Below are positions 8,961-16,906 of a stretch of 64,000 nt of DNA, in pieces. Below the pieces are notes generated by a model. It worked only from the letters and a program-made list of their open reading frames with translations, was not told where the DNA came from and searched no databases. A program made the translations under genes and the position numbers. The DNA lies in contig NZ_JAYFQK010000020.1 of NCBI RefSeq assembly GCF_034927245.1, positions 1-64,000 on the forward strand, written 5' to 3'. How positions within the stretch are numbered: position 1 is the stretch's first letter; the number at the start of each line of letters is the position of its first letter. This DNA comes from Desulfitobacterium_A sp034927245 (GTDB taxonomy: Bacteria; Bacillota; Desulfitobacteriia; Desulfitobacteriales; Desulfitobacteriaceae).

Positions 8961-9848
8961 CTAGGCCCTGACATTTATATCTAATAATTCTTCAAGCGGT
9001 TTAATAATGGCTGAAATATCTTCGCGACCTAACCCTGCAGCCCGTGCATTTTCATAGAGTTGCTGTGCGACATTCGTTAACATCATTGGGACTTTAGCCT
9101 CTTTAGCCGTTTGTACGGCTAGTTCAAGATCCTTATACTGAAGATCAATAGCGAATCCCGGGGCAAAGTTTCCTTTCATTACGAAGTTTGGCATTTTAGC
9201 TGTCAATGCATAACTGTTACCGGAACTGACGCTGATGATCTCCAATAATGTTTTGGGATCAAGGCCAATTTTAGTCCCAAGGGCAAAAGCTTCTGCAGCG
9301 GCAGCCATATTAACGGCCAGAAGAAGATTATTGACAATTTTAACTGCGTCTCCGGCGCCAACACCGCCAACATGATAGATCTTTTTACCCATAACCTCGA
9401 GTAAAGATTGGAAACGATCGACTAGTTCTTGTTCACCGCCTACCATAATGGTCAGCGTTCCTTCGGTAGCGCCTTTGACCCCGCCGCTAACCGGTGCATC
9501 CATATAATTAATACCCTGATCGGCAGCAATTTTCGCGATTTTTTTAGTAAAACTGGGAGCTACACTGGACATATCGATAATCGCAAAGCCGGGCTTAGCA
9601 CCCGCAAATACACCTTTTTCACCCAGAAGAACCTGTTCGACAATAGCTCCGTTAGGCAACATCGTAATCACAACTTCAACTTGTTCTGCAAGCTCCCGAG
9701 GGCTTTTTGCTTGGATAGCTCCATCTGCCGCAAGTTCTTCAACCGCAGCTGTATTCACATCATTGACAACAAGAGTATGCCCGGCTCGCATAATATTCTG
9801 AGCCATCGGCTTCCCCATTGCTCCTATACCAATGAAACCAACTTTCAT
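8961..9848 (-). CDS. hgd: 2-formylglutarate reductase (3-hydroxyisobutyrate dehydrogenase family)
   Basis: This NADH-dependent cytosolic enzyme reduces (S)-2-formylglutarate, the enamidase product, to (S)-2-(hydroxymethyl)glutarate. The 295-residue protein begins with a Rossmann motif (GFIGIGAMGKPMA, 4-16). It has the substrate-binding DAPVSGG segment at 117-123 and the catalytic lysine in GAGDAVKIVNN at Lys170, all hallmarks of beta-hydroxyacid dehydrogenases. Tartronate semialdehyde reductase is a sequence-level alternative; context argues for Hgd. The step reoxidises NADH and so helps balance the two oxidative and reductive steps at the start of the pathway. Confidence 0.88.
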   Translation of the reverse strand: MKVGFIGIGAMGKPMAQNIMRAGHTLVVNDVNTAAVEELAADGAIQAKSPRELAEQVEVVITMLPNGAIVEQVLLGEKGVFAGAKPGFAIIDMSSVAPSFTKKIAKIAADQGINYMDAPVSGGVKGATEGTLTIMVGGEQELVDRFQSLLEVMGKKIYHVGGVGAGDAVKIVNNLLLAVNMAAAAEAFALGTKIGLDPKTLLEIISVSSGNSYALTAKMPNFVMKGNFAPGFAIDLQYKDLELAVQTAKEAKVPMMLTNVAQQLYENARAAGLGREDISAIIKPLEELLDINVRA

Positions 9849-9889
9849 TCTGTTACCTCCTAAATTTCTTCCGACCGCCCTGTGCAGGG

Positions 9890-9942
9890 ATTTGTGGCGT
9901 AGTGCTTTTTTACCCGGAAGGAGAATGCACTACGTCACAAAT
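9890..9942 (-). other. Stable hairpin inside the nicotinate operon
   Basis: In the 135-bp gap between the AA_synth-family gene and hgd, two 16-base arms (9890-9905 and 9927-9942) pair with one mismatch around a 21-base loop. A second small palindrome (CCCTGTGCAGGG, about 9878-9889) abuts it. There is no T-run after the stem on the minus strand, so it does not look like an intrinsic terminator. It is the largest gap in the operon and could protect the 3' end of the upstream ndh-ena-hnr message or be a processing site. That role is inference. Confidence 0.5.
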
Positions 9943-9983
9943 CATTTTAAATTGTTCTATGTTAAGGTCTCTTCAGTAACTGC

Positions 9984-10562
9984 TTATCTTAAACCGTCTT
10001 CCCCTTTGATCTCCGATACTTGCAAACCGCCGATTCTTGGATGCGGACGTCCGGAGGCAGTTACAATGACAGCAACAACGATTTCGTCTGCTCTGGGAGC
10101 GTCAGGAATTCTAACTTCCATAGCATCATAATGGGTACGAACGAAAGCGGCATCTTTATAGTGTACAGGAACATCCAAACCGGTTCCTACGCCACCGAGT
10201 TTTTTAGCGGAAGGAATAATGGCTTTTCCGCCGCCGACTGCTTCACGGAAAGGTTTACCCATGCGTGGATGGAGAATTGCTGCCGCATGTTCCAGCTCTC
10301 CTTTTTCTCCGACAATGGCACCTTTACCATAGCTATTAGCCTCTTCCTTAGCAATGCCAAGGGCTTTAACAGCCTTTTCAGCTAACATTTGGCCTAATTG
10401 TTCTCCGATTTCACTAAGCTCTGTCAGATCTTCAACATATTCACCGGCGAATGGATTCTTAATAACTGCTGCCACAGAAGCTTTACGGGTTGGATTAGCC
10501 ACAACCTTTTCCCCATCTTTATGAGTCTCTTCAACAACAGTCACAATTTTACGAATTTCCAT
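9984..10562 (-). CDS. AA_synth-family protein of unknown role in nicotinate catabolism
   Basis: The 192-residue soluble protein matches my recollection of the amino-acid-synthesis (AA_synth, PF06684-like) family, whose biochemical role is not established. There is no signal peptide or membrane segment. The C-terminal half is rich in conserved Gly, His and Arg (LHPRMGKPFREAVGGG, then ASGRPHPRIGG), which looks like a ligand or active-site surface. I prefer the second ATG (10562), because AGGAGG sits eight bases upstream of it but only two bases from the first. None of the nine characterised nicotinate steps is unassigned here, so it is probably accessory: a chaperone, an isomer-handling enzyme or a repair enzyme. 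Confidence 0.7.
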   Translation of the reverse strand: MEIRKIVTVVEETHKDGEKVVANPTRKASVAAVIKNPFAGEYVEDLTELSEIGEQLGQMLAEKAVKALGIAKEEANSYGKGAIVGEKGELEHAAAILHPRMGKPFREAVGGGKAIIPSAKKLGGVGTGLDVPVHYKDAAFVRTHYDAMEVRIPDAPRADEIVVAVIVTASGRPHPRIGGLQVSEIKGEDGLR

Positions 10563-10575
10563 TTTCATTTACCTC

Positions 10576-11421
10576 CTAAGAATTTATTGGATAACATAAA
10601 CCTTCGGGGATCATGGCAACCAGATCATCGACAAAGATTGCTGCTCCCTGGATAACGCCCCTAGATCTTAATTCTTCGGCTTTGACCAAGGCATTTGCAA
10701 GCGCTTGACGTTTTGTTTCGGCTTTTAGGTTCTCTACTTTGACTGTAACCATATGACCCGGAATATCCGTATTCGGATCAAGCATCTCAGCAGGCATTTT
10801 TACGATACCCGGATCATCGGCGTCACAATGATTAGCAATGAGCGTGGCACAACTATCGGCAATTCGAGCTGTCTTGGCCAACACCGTAACAGAGTTTGCA
10901 ATCCCTTTGGTGAAACTTCTTCCACCCAAGCCGCTTGTAGCAATTCCCCCGATACTATCCCCAGACGATAGTGACACGACATGAGTGAAACTGGGGGCGC
11001 CAATACTTGGCGTTAACCCCACTTTCGTCACTTCTCCATCTAATAGCCGAACTGCAATATCTCCGCCATTATTGATTATTACCTTGGTTGCTTTCTTCTC
11101 GACTAACCAATCCGCTACAAGATCCGAAAACGTCCCGGCAACTGCAGCCATTGGCGTCAATGTCTTATCTTCAGTTGCTCGTACTGCTTCGACCATGAGC
11201 CTTAGAGGTAATGGCAGTTCGGAAAGATCGGGATAGTTTACTGTTTTAATGTCCTTGGCTAGATTGAGAACCTTTGCAAGTTCTTCCAAAACAGTTATTG
11301 CATATCCGGCCGCATCTTGTAGTTCTTCTGTTAATTTATTTCTTTTTGAACTTGCCGCAAGTACCATCTGCATTGGCCCATAGTTTAAAAATACCCGTTC
11401 ATCTGATAGTACCGTAATCAT
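10576..11421 (-). CDS. UPF0280/ApbE-like protein, candidate flavin transferase for Hnr
   Basis: This 281-residue protein resembles the UPF0280 family, which is distantly related to ApbE FAD:protein FMN transferases. Visible parts are a VIINNGGDIAVRL segment near 140-155, like the ApbE NxGGD nucleotide/metal loop, and GIATSGLGGRSFTKGIANSVTV further on. The start ATG at 11421 follows GGGGAG. An upstream TTG at 11445 is possible but lacks a site. It directly follows hnr, whose E. barkeri homologue carries a covalently bound flavin, so I infer that it attaches or prepares that flavin. Family membership is fairly firm; the function is inference. Confidence 0.68.
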   Translation of the reverse strand: MITVLSDERVFLNYGPMQMVLAASSKRNKLTEELQDAAGYAITVLEELAKVLNLAKDIKTVNYPDLSELPLPLRLMVEAVRATEDKTLTPMAAVAGTFSDLVADWLVEKKATKVIINNGGDIAVRLLDGEVTKVGLTPSIGAPSFTHVVSLSSGDSIGGIATSGLGGRSFTKGIANSVTVLAKTARIADSCATLIANHCDADDPGIVKMPAEMLDPNTDIPGHMVTVKVENLKAETKRQALANALVKAEELRSRGVIQGAAIFVDDLVAMIPEGLCYPINS

Positions 11422-11447
11422 GCCTGTTCTCCCCGGATCGTACAATC

Positions 11448-12920
11448 CTATTTTTTGAGTTCGCTTAATTTCTTGATAGCCTGGATGTGTCCGCCGATTT
11501 CCTTATACTTTTCCAGAGGCATTGTATATTCTACAGGAGCAACGGTTGCCGGAGTTGGAACCCAAGTAAAGGCTTGGGGTACAACTTTTTCTACATCGAC
11601 CATGAAGTTAATACCTCCACCCGGAAGTACATATGCTTCAGCGCCCCCGATGGTCATCCTAGCGTCTCCGCTATGAACTGCTTGTGTTACTTTAATTGGA
11701 TTGGTAGCTACCCCTGCGCGGGCGCTGCCACCGGTACCTCCTACATAAAGGGCAGATACTCTTGAGTTTTCACAGTTTGCGGCAATATGATCAACTGCAG
11801 CTTTTACTTCGGGCGTCATAGGAATTTCATGGACGTTTCCCTTTTCATCCACTTGGAAAAGTGCTCCCTTTTGACCTGTTGTTTCCGTGACTAAGATTTT
11901 AATACCCGGTTTAGCGATAGACATGTCAACCGATTGGATTGCATCTCTAGGGTTCTCAATATCGGTGCCGCCCCAACCTTTTCCATGTTCTCCGAAATAA
12001 CGTCCACGAGTACTTCTTCTGGCATTCGGTACAACACCGCTCCAACTGAGTCCGACAACTTCGCCGGCAAGATGTTCGGAAAGAAGACCGACAACGTGAT
12101 GGTCAAGGATGATTGCCTCGTCGACCACTTCGCTGAGCTTGCCGGCAAACATACCAATCGTGGCACTACCGCAGCCCACCCGCATTTTTGTATCTTCTAC
12201 ACCGTTAACAATCGGAGCATAACCGACTTGGAGCTCTAACGTACTGCCTTCGTCAACTTTTAAAGTCACACGCTGTCCATTACAAATTTCTACAACCGTA
12301 CGGGCGACGATAAAGCCGTCCTTGCCTGTAAGGAGATTAGCCCCGCCGATCGAAAGCATTTTAGATCCGTATTCTTCGGTATCGACCATCCCTACAACTT
12401 TACCGTTTCGTTTAACTTTTGCTCCTTCTTCACCGATAAAGAGATTGGTATCAATCTTAACTTTAGCGCCGCTATAACTCAGTGGGGCTTCGGTAACAAC
12501 GGTAACAACCTCGACACCATTGACCGTATCTTGCACAATGTGCGGTGCAGGACGGCAGCACGGGTACGTTGTTCCTGCTCCTACAGCAGTAATGAGCGGT
12601 CCATTCTCAATGGCGTTGGCAACAAGCTCACGGTTGCGAACTAGCTTACCTTCAACGTTATGATAACGCTGGCAAGCCCCTGAATAACCTACTAGAATTT
12701 CACACTGAACCGGGCAAGATGCACATTTTACTGCCCCTTCTTTGATATCCGTGTTTTTAACAGCAGCTTGAAAAGGACAGACTTTCGTACAAACACCGCA
12801 ACTTGTACAGTTGCTTTGAAGTACTGCTTTTTTATTTTCAATTAAGATAGCTTGGTTAGGGCACTCTCTGCTGCAGATTCCGCAACCTTTACAAAGTTCT
12901 TGATTGATTACTACTGTCAC
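11448..12920 (-). CDS. hnr: 6-hydroxynicotinate reductase (iron-sulfur flavoprotein)
   Basis: It reduces 6-hydroxynicotinate to 1,4,5,6-tetrahydro-6-oxonicotinate, probably with ferredoxin as donor. The 490-residue protein starts with two ferredoxin motifs (Cys10/13/16/20 and Cys38/41/44/48). Four more cysteines follow (66, 69, 73, 83), suited to a [2Fe-2S] cluster. This fits the cofactor set reported for the E. barkeri enzyme: two [4Fe-4S], one [2Fe-2S] and covalent flavin. The rest is a long glycine-rich catalytic domain. I do not see a canonical ApbE-type flavinylation motif, so the attachment residue is open. Translation starts at GTG behind AGGGG. The next gene may supply the flavinylation. 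Confidence 0.88.
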   Translation of the reverse strand: MTVVINQELCKGCGICSRECPNQAILIENKKAVLQSNCTSCGVCTKVCPFQAAVKNTDIKEGAVKCASCPVQCEILVGYSGACQRYHNVEGKLVRNRELVANAIENGPLITAVGAGTTYPCCRPAPHIVQDTVNGVEVVTVVTEAPLSYSGAKVKIDTNLFIGEEGAKVKRNGKVVGMVDTEEYGSKMLSIGGANLLTGKDGFIVARTVVEICNGQRVTLKVDEGSTLELQVGYAPIVNGVEDTKMRVGCGSATIGMFAGKLSEVVDEAIILDHHVVGLLSEHLAGEVVGLSWSGVVPNARRSTRGRYFGEHGKGWGGTDIENPRDAIQSVDMSIAKPGIKILVTETTGQKGALFQVDEKGNVHEIPMTPEVKAAVDHIAANCENSRVSALYVGGTGGSARAGVATNPIKVTQAVHSGDARMTIGGAEAYVLPGGGINFMVDVEKVVPQAFTWVPTPATVAPVEYTMPLEKYKEIGGHIQAIKKLSELKK

Positions 12921-12946
12921 TTGAACATCCCCTCTTAAATAATTGT

Positions 12947-14107
12947 CTATTGAATCGTATAGTTGCGAGTCGTTGGAGGAGTATTCCGGCTTTTCGTCAC
13001 TTTAATGACACCATCCACTATGACCATCGCAACACCCGGAAGGTCGCCAACTTCTAAAGCTTCCATAGCATCTGAACCGATCGAACCCATTGGAGCATCC
13101 ATCACGACTAAATCAGCATCTTTTCCTTCTTCAATTAAACCGGTTTCCAATCCGAAAGTTCTAGCCGTATTTCCGCTAGCCATCGCTACGACTTTTTCAC
13201 CCGGGATATTGGACATGGAAGCGATCAAGCTCATTGTTCTCAAAATGCCTAACGGAATAATACCTGTACCGGATGGGGAGTCGTTACCGAAAATAATACG
13301 ATGTAAGGCATCTTTTTCAGCAAGTTTTCTAGCCACTAAATCACCGATTCTAGCATTGCCGCATTGAACGATTTCAAGAGTAAGCTCGGTTTGATTGATC
13401 AGTTTTTCAACTTCTTCCGGGGCAATAGCAGTGGGTCCACCGTTAATATGAGAAACAACCGTAGGTTGAGCTTCCATAACATCATCAGCCGTCACAGTGG
13501 AACTGCCTGGGATCGAGGTACCACCGCAATGCATGGCCACTTTCATGCCCCGTTTTTTAGCCCACTCGACCATGGGTCTTGCTTCTTCCGGCTTTTTAAC
13601 ACTGCCAAGACCGATTTCTCCGACTAACCATACGCCTTCTTTAGCCATTTCATCGAAATCAGCTTCAACTAAACCTTTTTCAAGAATGACAGCACCGCCA
13701 TGAACCTTAAGTCCAGTGGAACGTAAGTTGTTATAAGACTTGTGGGCTAAAATCGCCAGTGCTTTTGTACCCGCGGGATCCTTTGGTCTTCCCGGTGTAT
13801 GACATTCCCCGGCAGAGATAAACGTTGTCACCCCACCATGTACGGCACCTTCGATATAACCAATGGTGTTTTGACGGGGCGTAAAATCCCCAAGTACGGT
13901 ATGAACGTGGGAATCGATAAGACCAGGGGTTACAGTCATGCCTGCAACATCCACCGTTTTTTCCACGTTGAAATCTTTAATGATATTGGAATTTCCGACC
14001 TTTGCAATTTTCCCATCTTGAATTACGATGGTGTTTGCGCTGCTGACGGGATTTTTAATATCCCCGGTAACTAATTTTCCAATGTTGGTAAGTGCTATGG
14101 TTGCCAT
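12947..14107 (-). CDS. ena: Enamidase (amidohydrolase superfamily)
   Basis: Enamidase hydrolyses 1,4,5,6-tetrahydro-6-oxonicotinate to (S)-2-formylglutarate and ammonia, opening the ring. The 386-residue protein has the amidohydrolase metal-site pattern: HxH at His67/His69 (DSHVHT), Glu164 (VGEIGLG) where many relatives have a carboxylated lysine, His193, His220 and Asp276 (GNDSPSG). This pattern agrees with the bifunctional Fe/Zn enamidase of E. barkeri as I recall it. Dihydroorotase- or imidazolonepropionase-like relatives would be the alternatives, but the substitution and location support Ena. It lies 19 bp downstream of ndhM with its own ribosome binding site. Confidence 0.9.
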   Translation of the reverse strand: MATIALTNIGKLVTGDIKNPVSSANTIVIQDGKIAKVGNSNIIKDFNVEKTVDVAGMTVTPGLIDSHVHTVLGDFTPRQNTIGYIEGAVHGGVTTFISAGECHTPGRPKDPAGTKALAILAHKSYNNLRSTGLKVHGGAVILEKGLVEADFDEMAKEGVWLVGEIGLGSVKKPEEARPMVEWAKKRGMKVAMHCGGTSIPGSSTVTADDVMEAQPTVVSHINGGPTAIAPEEVEKLINQTELTLEIVQCGNARIGDLVARKLAEKDALHRIIFGNDSPSGTGIIPLGILRTMSLIASMSNIPGEKVVAMASGNTARTFGLETGLIEEGKDADLVVMDAPMGSIGSDAMEALEVGDLPGVAMVIVDGVIKVTKSRNTPPTTRNYTIQ

Positions 14108-14126
14108 AAAAATACCCCCTAAAGTT

Positions 14127-15110
14127 TTATTGTTTTATTTTTAATTGGGACAAAACTTTCTCTGGAGTTACGGGCAGTTCCATGATTCGGATTCCTAAAG
14201 CGTTATATACCGCATTGGCAATTGCAGCAGCGGTTGGAATTAGTGCAGGTTCCCCAACGCCCTTAGCTCCAAAGGGTCCGTTTTCAACAGGATCCTCTAC
14301 AATAATCGGATAAACAGTTGGAACATCCATTGCGGTTGGAATGGTATAGGTCGCAAAAGATGGAGTTTTGATTTTGCCATCCTCTTTTTTGATTTCCTCG
14401 TAAAGGCCATATCCTAAACCCATCGTGCTTCCACCCTCAATTTGCCCTTCAACTTGCATAGGATTGATCGCAGTTCCTACATCATGGGCTGCAAAAATGT
14501 TAATAACTTCTACTTGTCCGGTCTCTGTATCCACTTCAATTTCTACGACTTGGGTCGCGAAAGCATAAGCTCCGTAAGGACTGCCTTCACCGGTTTCGCT
14601 TTCTAAGGCGGTTGTATTTGGATTGAACCAACCGTGGCCAATTGTTATTTTCCCTTTGCTGCGGCAACTGGCAATAACATCTTGGATCTTTTTAGCGTTG
14701 TCTTCTTTGCCTTTAACATAAACGCGATGATTCTTAACCACGATTTCTGAAGCTTCAGCACCGAATAGCTCAGCGGCTTCTCCGACTAATACTTTTTTAG
14801 CTTCCCGAGCTGCGCGCAACACGGCATTTCCTGAGATATACGTCTGACGGCTGGCAGAGGTAGCTCCCCCTTCGGGAGTAATTCCGGTGTCGGCAGATGT
14901 TATAAGAACATCATCAAAATCGACACCCAACTCTTCCGCGACGATTTGAGCCATTATTGTGTTTGAACCCTGACCAATATCAGCCGCCCCTGATAAGAGG
15001 TTGACAGTCCCATCATCTAATAAATCAACAAACGCCCCGGCGGGATTGGGTAAACCCGTGTTACCTACTCCATACCACATACAGCCAACACCAAAACCTC
15101 TTTTTTTCAT
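14127..15110 (-). CDS. ndhM: Nicotinate dehydrogenase, medium molybdopterin subunit
   Basis: This is the C-terminal half of a xanthine-dehydrogenase-type molybdenum subunit, encoded as a separate 327-residue protein. That split is the hallmark of nicotinate dehydrogenase. It has a GQGSNT cofactor segment at 46-51 and the catalytic-glutamate motif GAKGVGEPAL, with Glu287 placed like the essential Glu of xanthine dehydrogenase. The E. barkeri enzyme carries labile, non-selenocysteine selenium at molybdenum; nothing here encodes selenocysteine. The ATG follows GGGGAGG. With NdhL it forms the hydroxylating centre that makes 6-hydroxynicotinate. Confidence 0.9.
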   Translation of the reverse strand: MKKRGFGVGCMWYGVGNTGLPNPAGAFVDLLDDGTVNLLSGAADIGQGSNTIMAQIVAEELGVDFDDVLITSADTGITPEGGATSASRQTYISGNAVLRAAREAKKVLVGEAAELFGAEASEIVVKNHRVYVKGKEDNAKKIQDVIASCRSKGKITIGHGWFNPNTTALESETGEGSPYGAYAFATQVVEIEVDTETGQVEVINIFAAHDVGTAINPMQVEGQIEGGSTMGLGYGLYEEIKKEDGKIKTPSFATYTIPTAMDVPTVYPIIVEDPVENGPFGAKGVGEPALIPTAAAIANAVYNALGIRIMELPVTPEKVLSQLKIKQ

Positions 15111-15128
15111 CGATGTCTACCTCCCCTC

Positions 15129-16394
15129 TTAGTAAATCTTGCCTGCGATTTCGGTTGCTTTGTTATAAGCTTTATTGATCGTCTCCGAGATTCCTACACT
15201 TGTTTCTAATACTTGTCCCGTACCCGTTGTGCTTCCCGGTTTTAGAGCGTTAAGCAAACGAATTTGGATTGGGTTAAGCCCTACCTTTTCAGCAAGCATG
15301 TCCATTTGCTGCTCGTGCGCAAAAGCCACTTGTGGAACACCGAAACCACGCATAGCTCCGGCAGTCGGATTATTGGTGTAAACGGTATAAGCATCGACTT
15401 TTACATTAGGAATCTCATAGGGTCCGGTAACATGAACAGCAGACCTTGTGATCGTTCCCGGACCATAAGATGCATAAGCGCCCGTATCACCGATAATCGT
15501 TGCCTCAATTGCCAGCAGCTTGCCATTTTTATCCGCTGCCGTTTTATAATAGATTACACACGGATGACGCTTGGTGGTTGCCACAACCGATTCTTCCCTG
15601 CTATAAACTAGTTTTACCGGCCGTTTTGTCCGCAACGCCAAGATAGCGATATAAACTTGAACGGAAACATCCAGTTTTCCGCCAAAGCCGCCCCCGGTGG
15701 CTGCTTGGATAATTCTTACTTTGTTAACCGGTAAGGAGAGGTTGCGGGCAACTTCTTTACGGTCGAAGTGAGGATTCTGGGTACAAACATTTAAGACGAC
15801 ATTATCCCGATCGAGATAAGCAACACCCGCTTCGGGTTCAATGTAGGCATGTTCTTGCATTTGGGTACGATAAACATTTTCAATCACGATGTCTGCCTCA
15901 GCAAAGGCTTTCTCAACGTCCCCCTTGCGAACTTTTCTAAGCTGGACAACGTTCCCGCCTTCGTGAACCTTAGGAGCATCCGGTTTCATCGCTTCTTCAG
16001 GGTCAAACACAGCCGGAATCTCTTCTAATTCAACCTTAATAAGCGCTAAAGCTGCTTCGGCAATTTTCTCGCTCTCCGCGGCAACTACTGCTAAAGGTTC
16101 TCCAATTTTGCGGATTCTATCAATCGCCAAAACGGGCTCATCTTTGAGAATAATTCCGTGGCTATTGCTTCCGGGAATATCTTTAGCCGTCAGAACTGCA
16201 TATACCCCAGGCAAAGCTTCAGCGGCGCTGGTATCTACGTTTTTCAAAATAGCATGGGGGACTTTGCCGCGCAGAATCTTTGCATAAAGCATTCCGGGCA
16301 GCTTCATATCAGCGGCAAATTGCGTTTTGCCCAAAACCTTATCTATGGCATCTTTACGAATTACGGATTTGCCTACGACGTTGAAATCCTGCAT
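15129..16394 (-). CDS. ndhL: Nicotinate dehydrogenase, large molybdopterin subunit
   Basis: This is the N-terminal half of the split molybdenum subunit of the xanthine dehydrogenase family, 421 residues from the ATG at 16394 (AGGAG nine bases upstream). The longer in-frame reading to 16544 runs into ndhS and is rejected. It contains an aldehyde-oxidase a/b hammerhead-like N-terminus, an EHAYIEPEAG segment at 181-190, the molybdopterin-contacting GGGFGGK at 234-240 and an AMRGFGVPQ segment further on. Together with NdhM, NdhS and NdhF it hydroxylates nicotinate at C6 using water and passes electrons through 2Fe-2S centres and FAD to NADP+. Confidence 0.9.
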   Translation of the reverse strand: MQDFNVVGKSVIRKDAIDKVLGKTQFAADMKLPGMLYAKILRGKVPHAILKNVDTSAAEALPGVYAVLTAKDIPGSNSHGIILKDEPVLAIDRIRKIGEPLAVVAAESEKIAEAALALIKVELEEIPAVFDPEEAMKPDAPKVHEGGNVVQLRKVRKGDVEKAFAEADIVIENVYRTQMQEHAYIEPEAGVAYLDRDNVVLNVCTQNPHFDRKEVARNLSLPVNKVRIIQAATGGGFGGKLDVSVQVYIAILALRTKRPVKLVYSREESVVATTKRHPCVIYYKTAADKNGKLLAIEATIIGDTGAYASYGPGTITRSAVHVTGPYEIPNVKVDAYTVYTNNPTAGAMRGFGVPQVAFAHEQQMDMLAEKVGLNPIQIRLLNALKPGSTTGTGQVLETSVGISETINKAYNKATEIAGKIY

Positions 16395-16416
16395 TATTTT
16401 CAACTCCTTTTTCAGC

Positions 16417-16890
16417 CTATTCCTTGCTTTGATTGGCAACCTTTTCGATTGCATTGGCGATCTTGGCATAACCGGTACAGCGACAAAGATTTCCGGAAAT
16501 CTCGCGAATGATTTCTTCTCTATCCGGATGGGGGTTCTTATCAAGCAAAGCTTTTGCCGACATAATCATTCCCGGAGTACAAAATCCACACTGGACAGCA
16601 CCCTCTTCAAGAAAGGCTTGCTGAAGAGGATGAATGTGCTCATAATCACCCAATCCCTCTATCGTTACAACTTCTTTCCCATCAACTTGAGGAGCCAGTA
16701 CTAAACAGGAATTCGCCGTTTCTCCATTGATAACCACGGTACATGCACCGCAATCCCCTTCGCCGCAACCAATCTTTGTCCCGGTAAGCCCCAGATCTTC
16801 CCTTAAGAAATCGACCAGACGCATATCCGGTTCAACCTGAGTCGTCAGTTTTTCACCATTTAGAATGAAACTTATCGTTACTTTTGACAT
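16417..16890 (-). CDS. ndhS: Nicotinate dehydrogenase, small [2Fe-2S] subunit
   Basis: This electron-transfer subunit has two [2Fe-2S] clusters. The 157-residue protein (start ATG 16890 behind a GGGGG-rich site) has a plant-type ferredoxin domain with Cys42, Cys47, Cys50 and Cys62. A helical domain follows with Cys101 and Cys104 (CGFCTPG) and Cys136 and Cys138 (LCRCTGY). The arrangement is diagnostic for small subunits of the xanthine dehydrogenase family (CoxS type). On its own it could belong to any such hydroxylase; the flanking ndhF and split ndhL/ndhM identify it. Confidence 0.92.
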   Translation of the reverse strand: MSKVTISFILNGEKLTTQVEPDMRLVDFLREDLGLTGTKIGCGEGDCGACTVVINGETANSCLVLAPQVDGKEVVTIEGLGDYEHIHPLQQAFLEEGAVQCGFCTPGMIMSAKALLDKNPHPDREEIIREISGNLCRCTGYAKIANAIEKVANQSKE

Positions 16891-16906
16891 ATCATCTACC
16901 CCCAAG

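Noticed and set aside
9969..11445. Idea that the UPF0280 and AA_synth genes are the missing pathway enzymes
   Set aside because: Every characterised step already has a matching gene in the operon, so these are more likely accessory.
16395..16544. Longer N-terminus of ndhL to 16544
   Set aside because: It would overlap ndhS, lacks a ribosome binding site and has an atypical Arg/Lys-rich sequence. The ATG at 16394 has AGGAG and matches the family's start.
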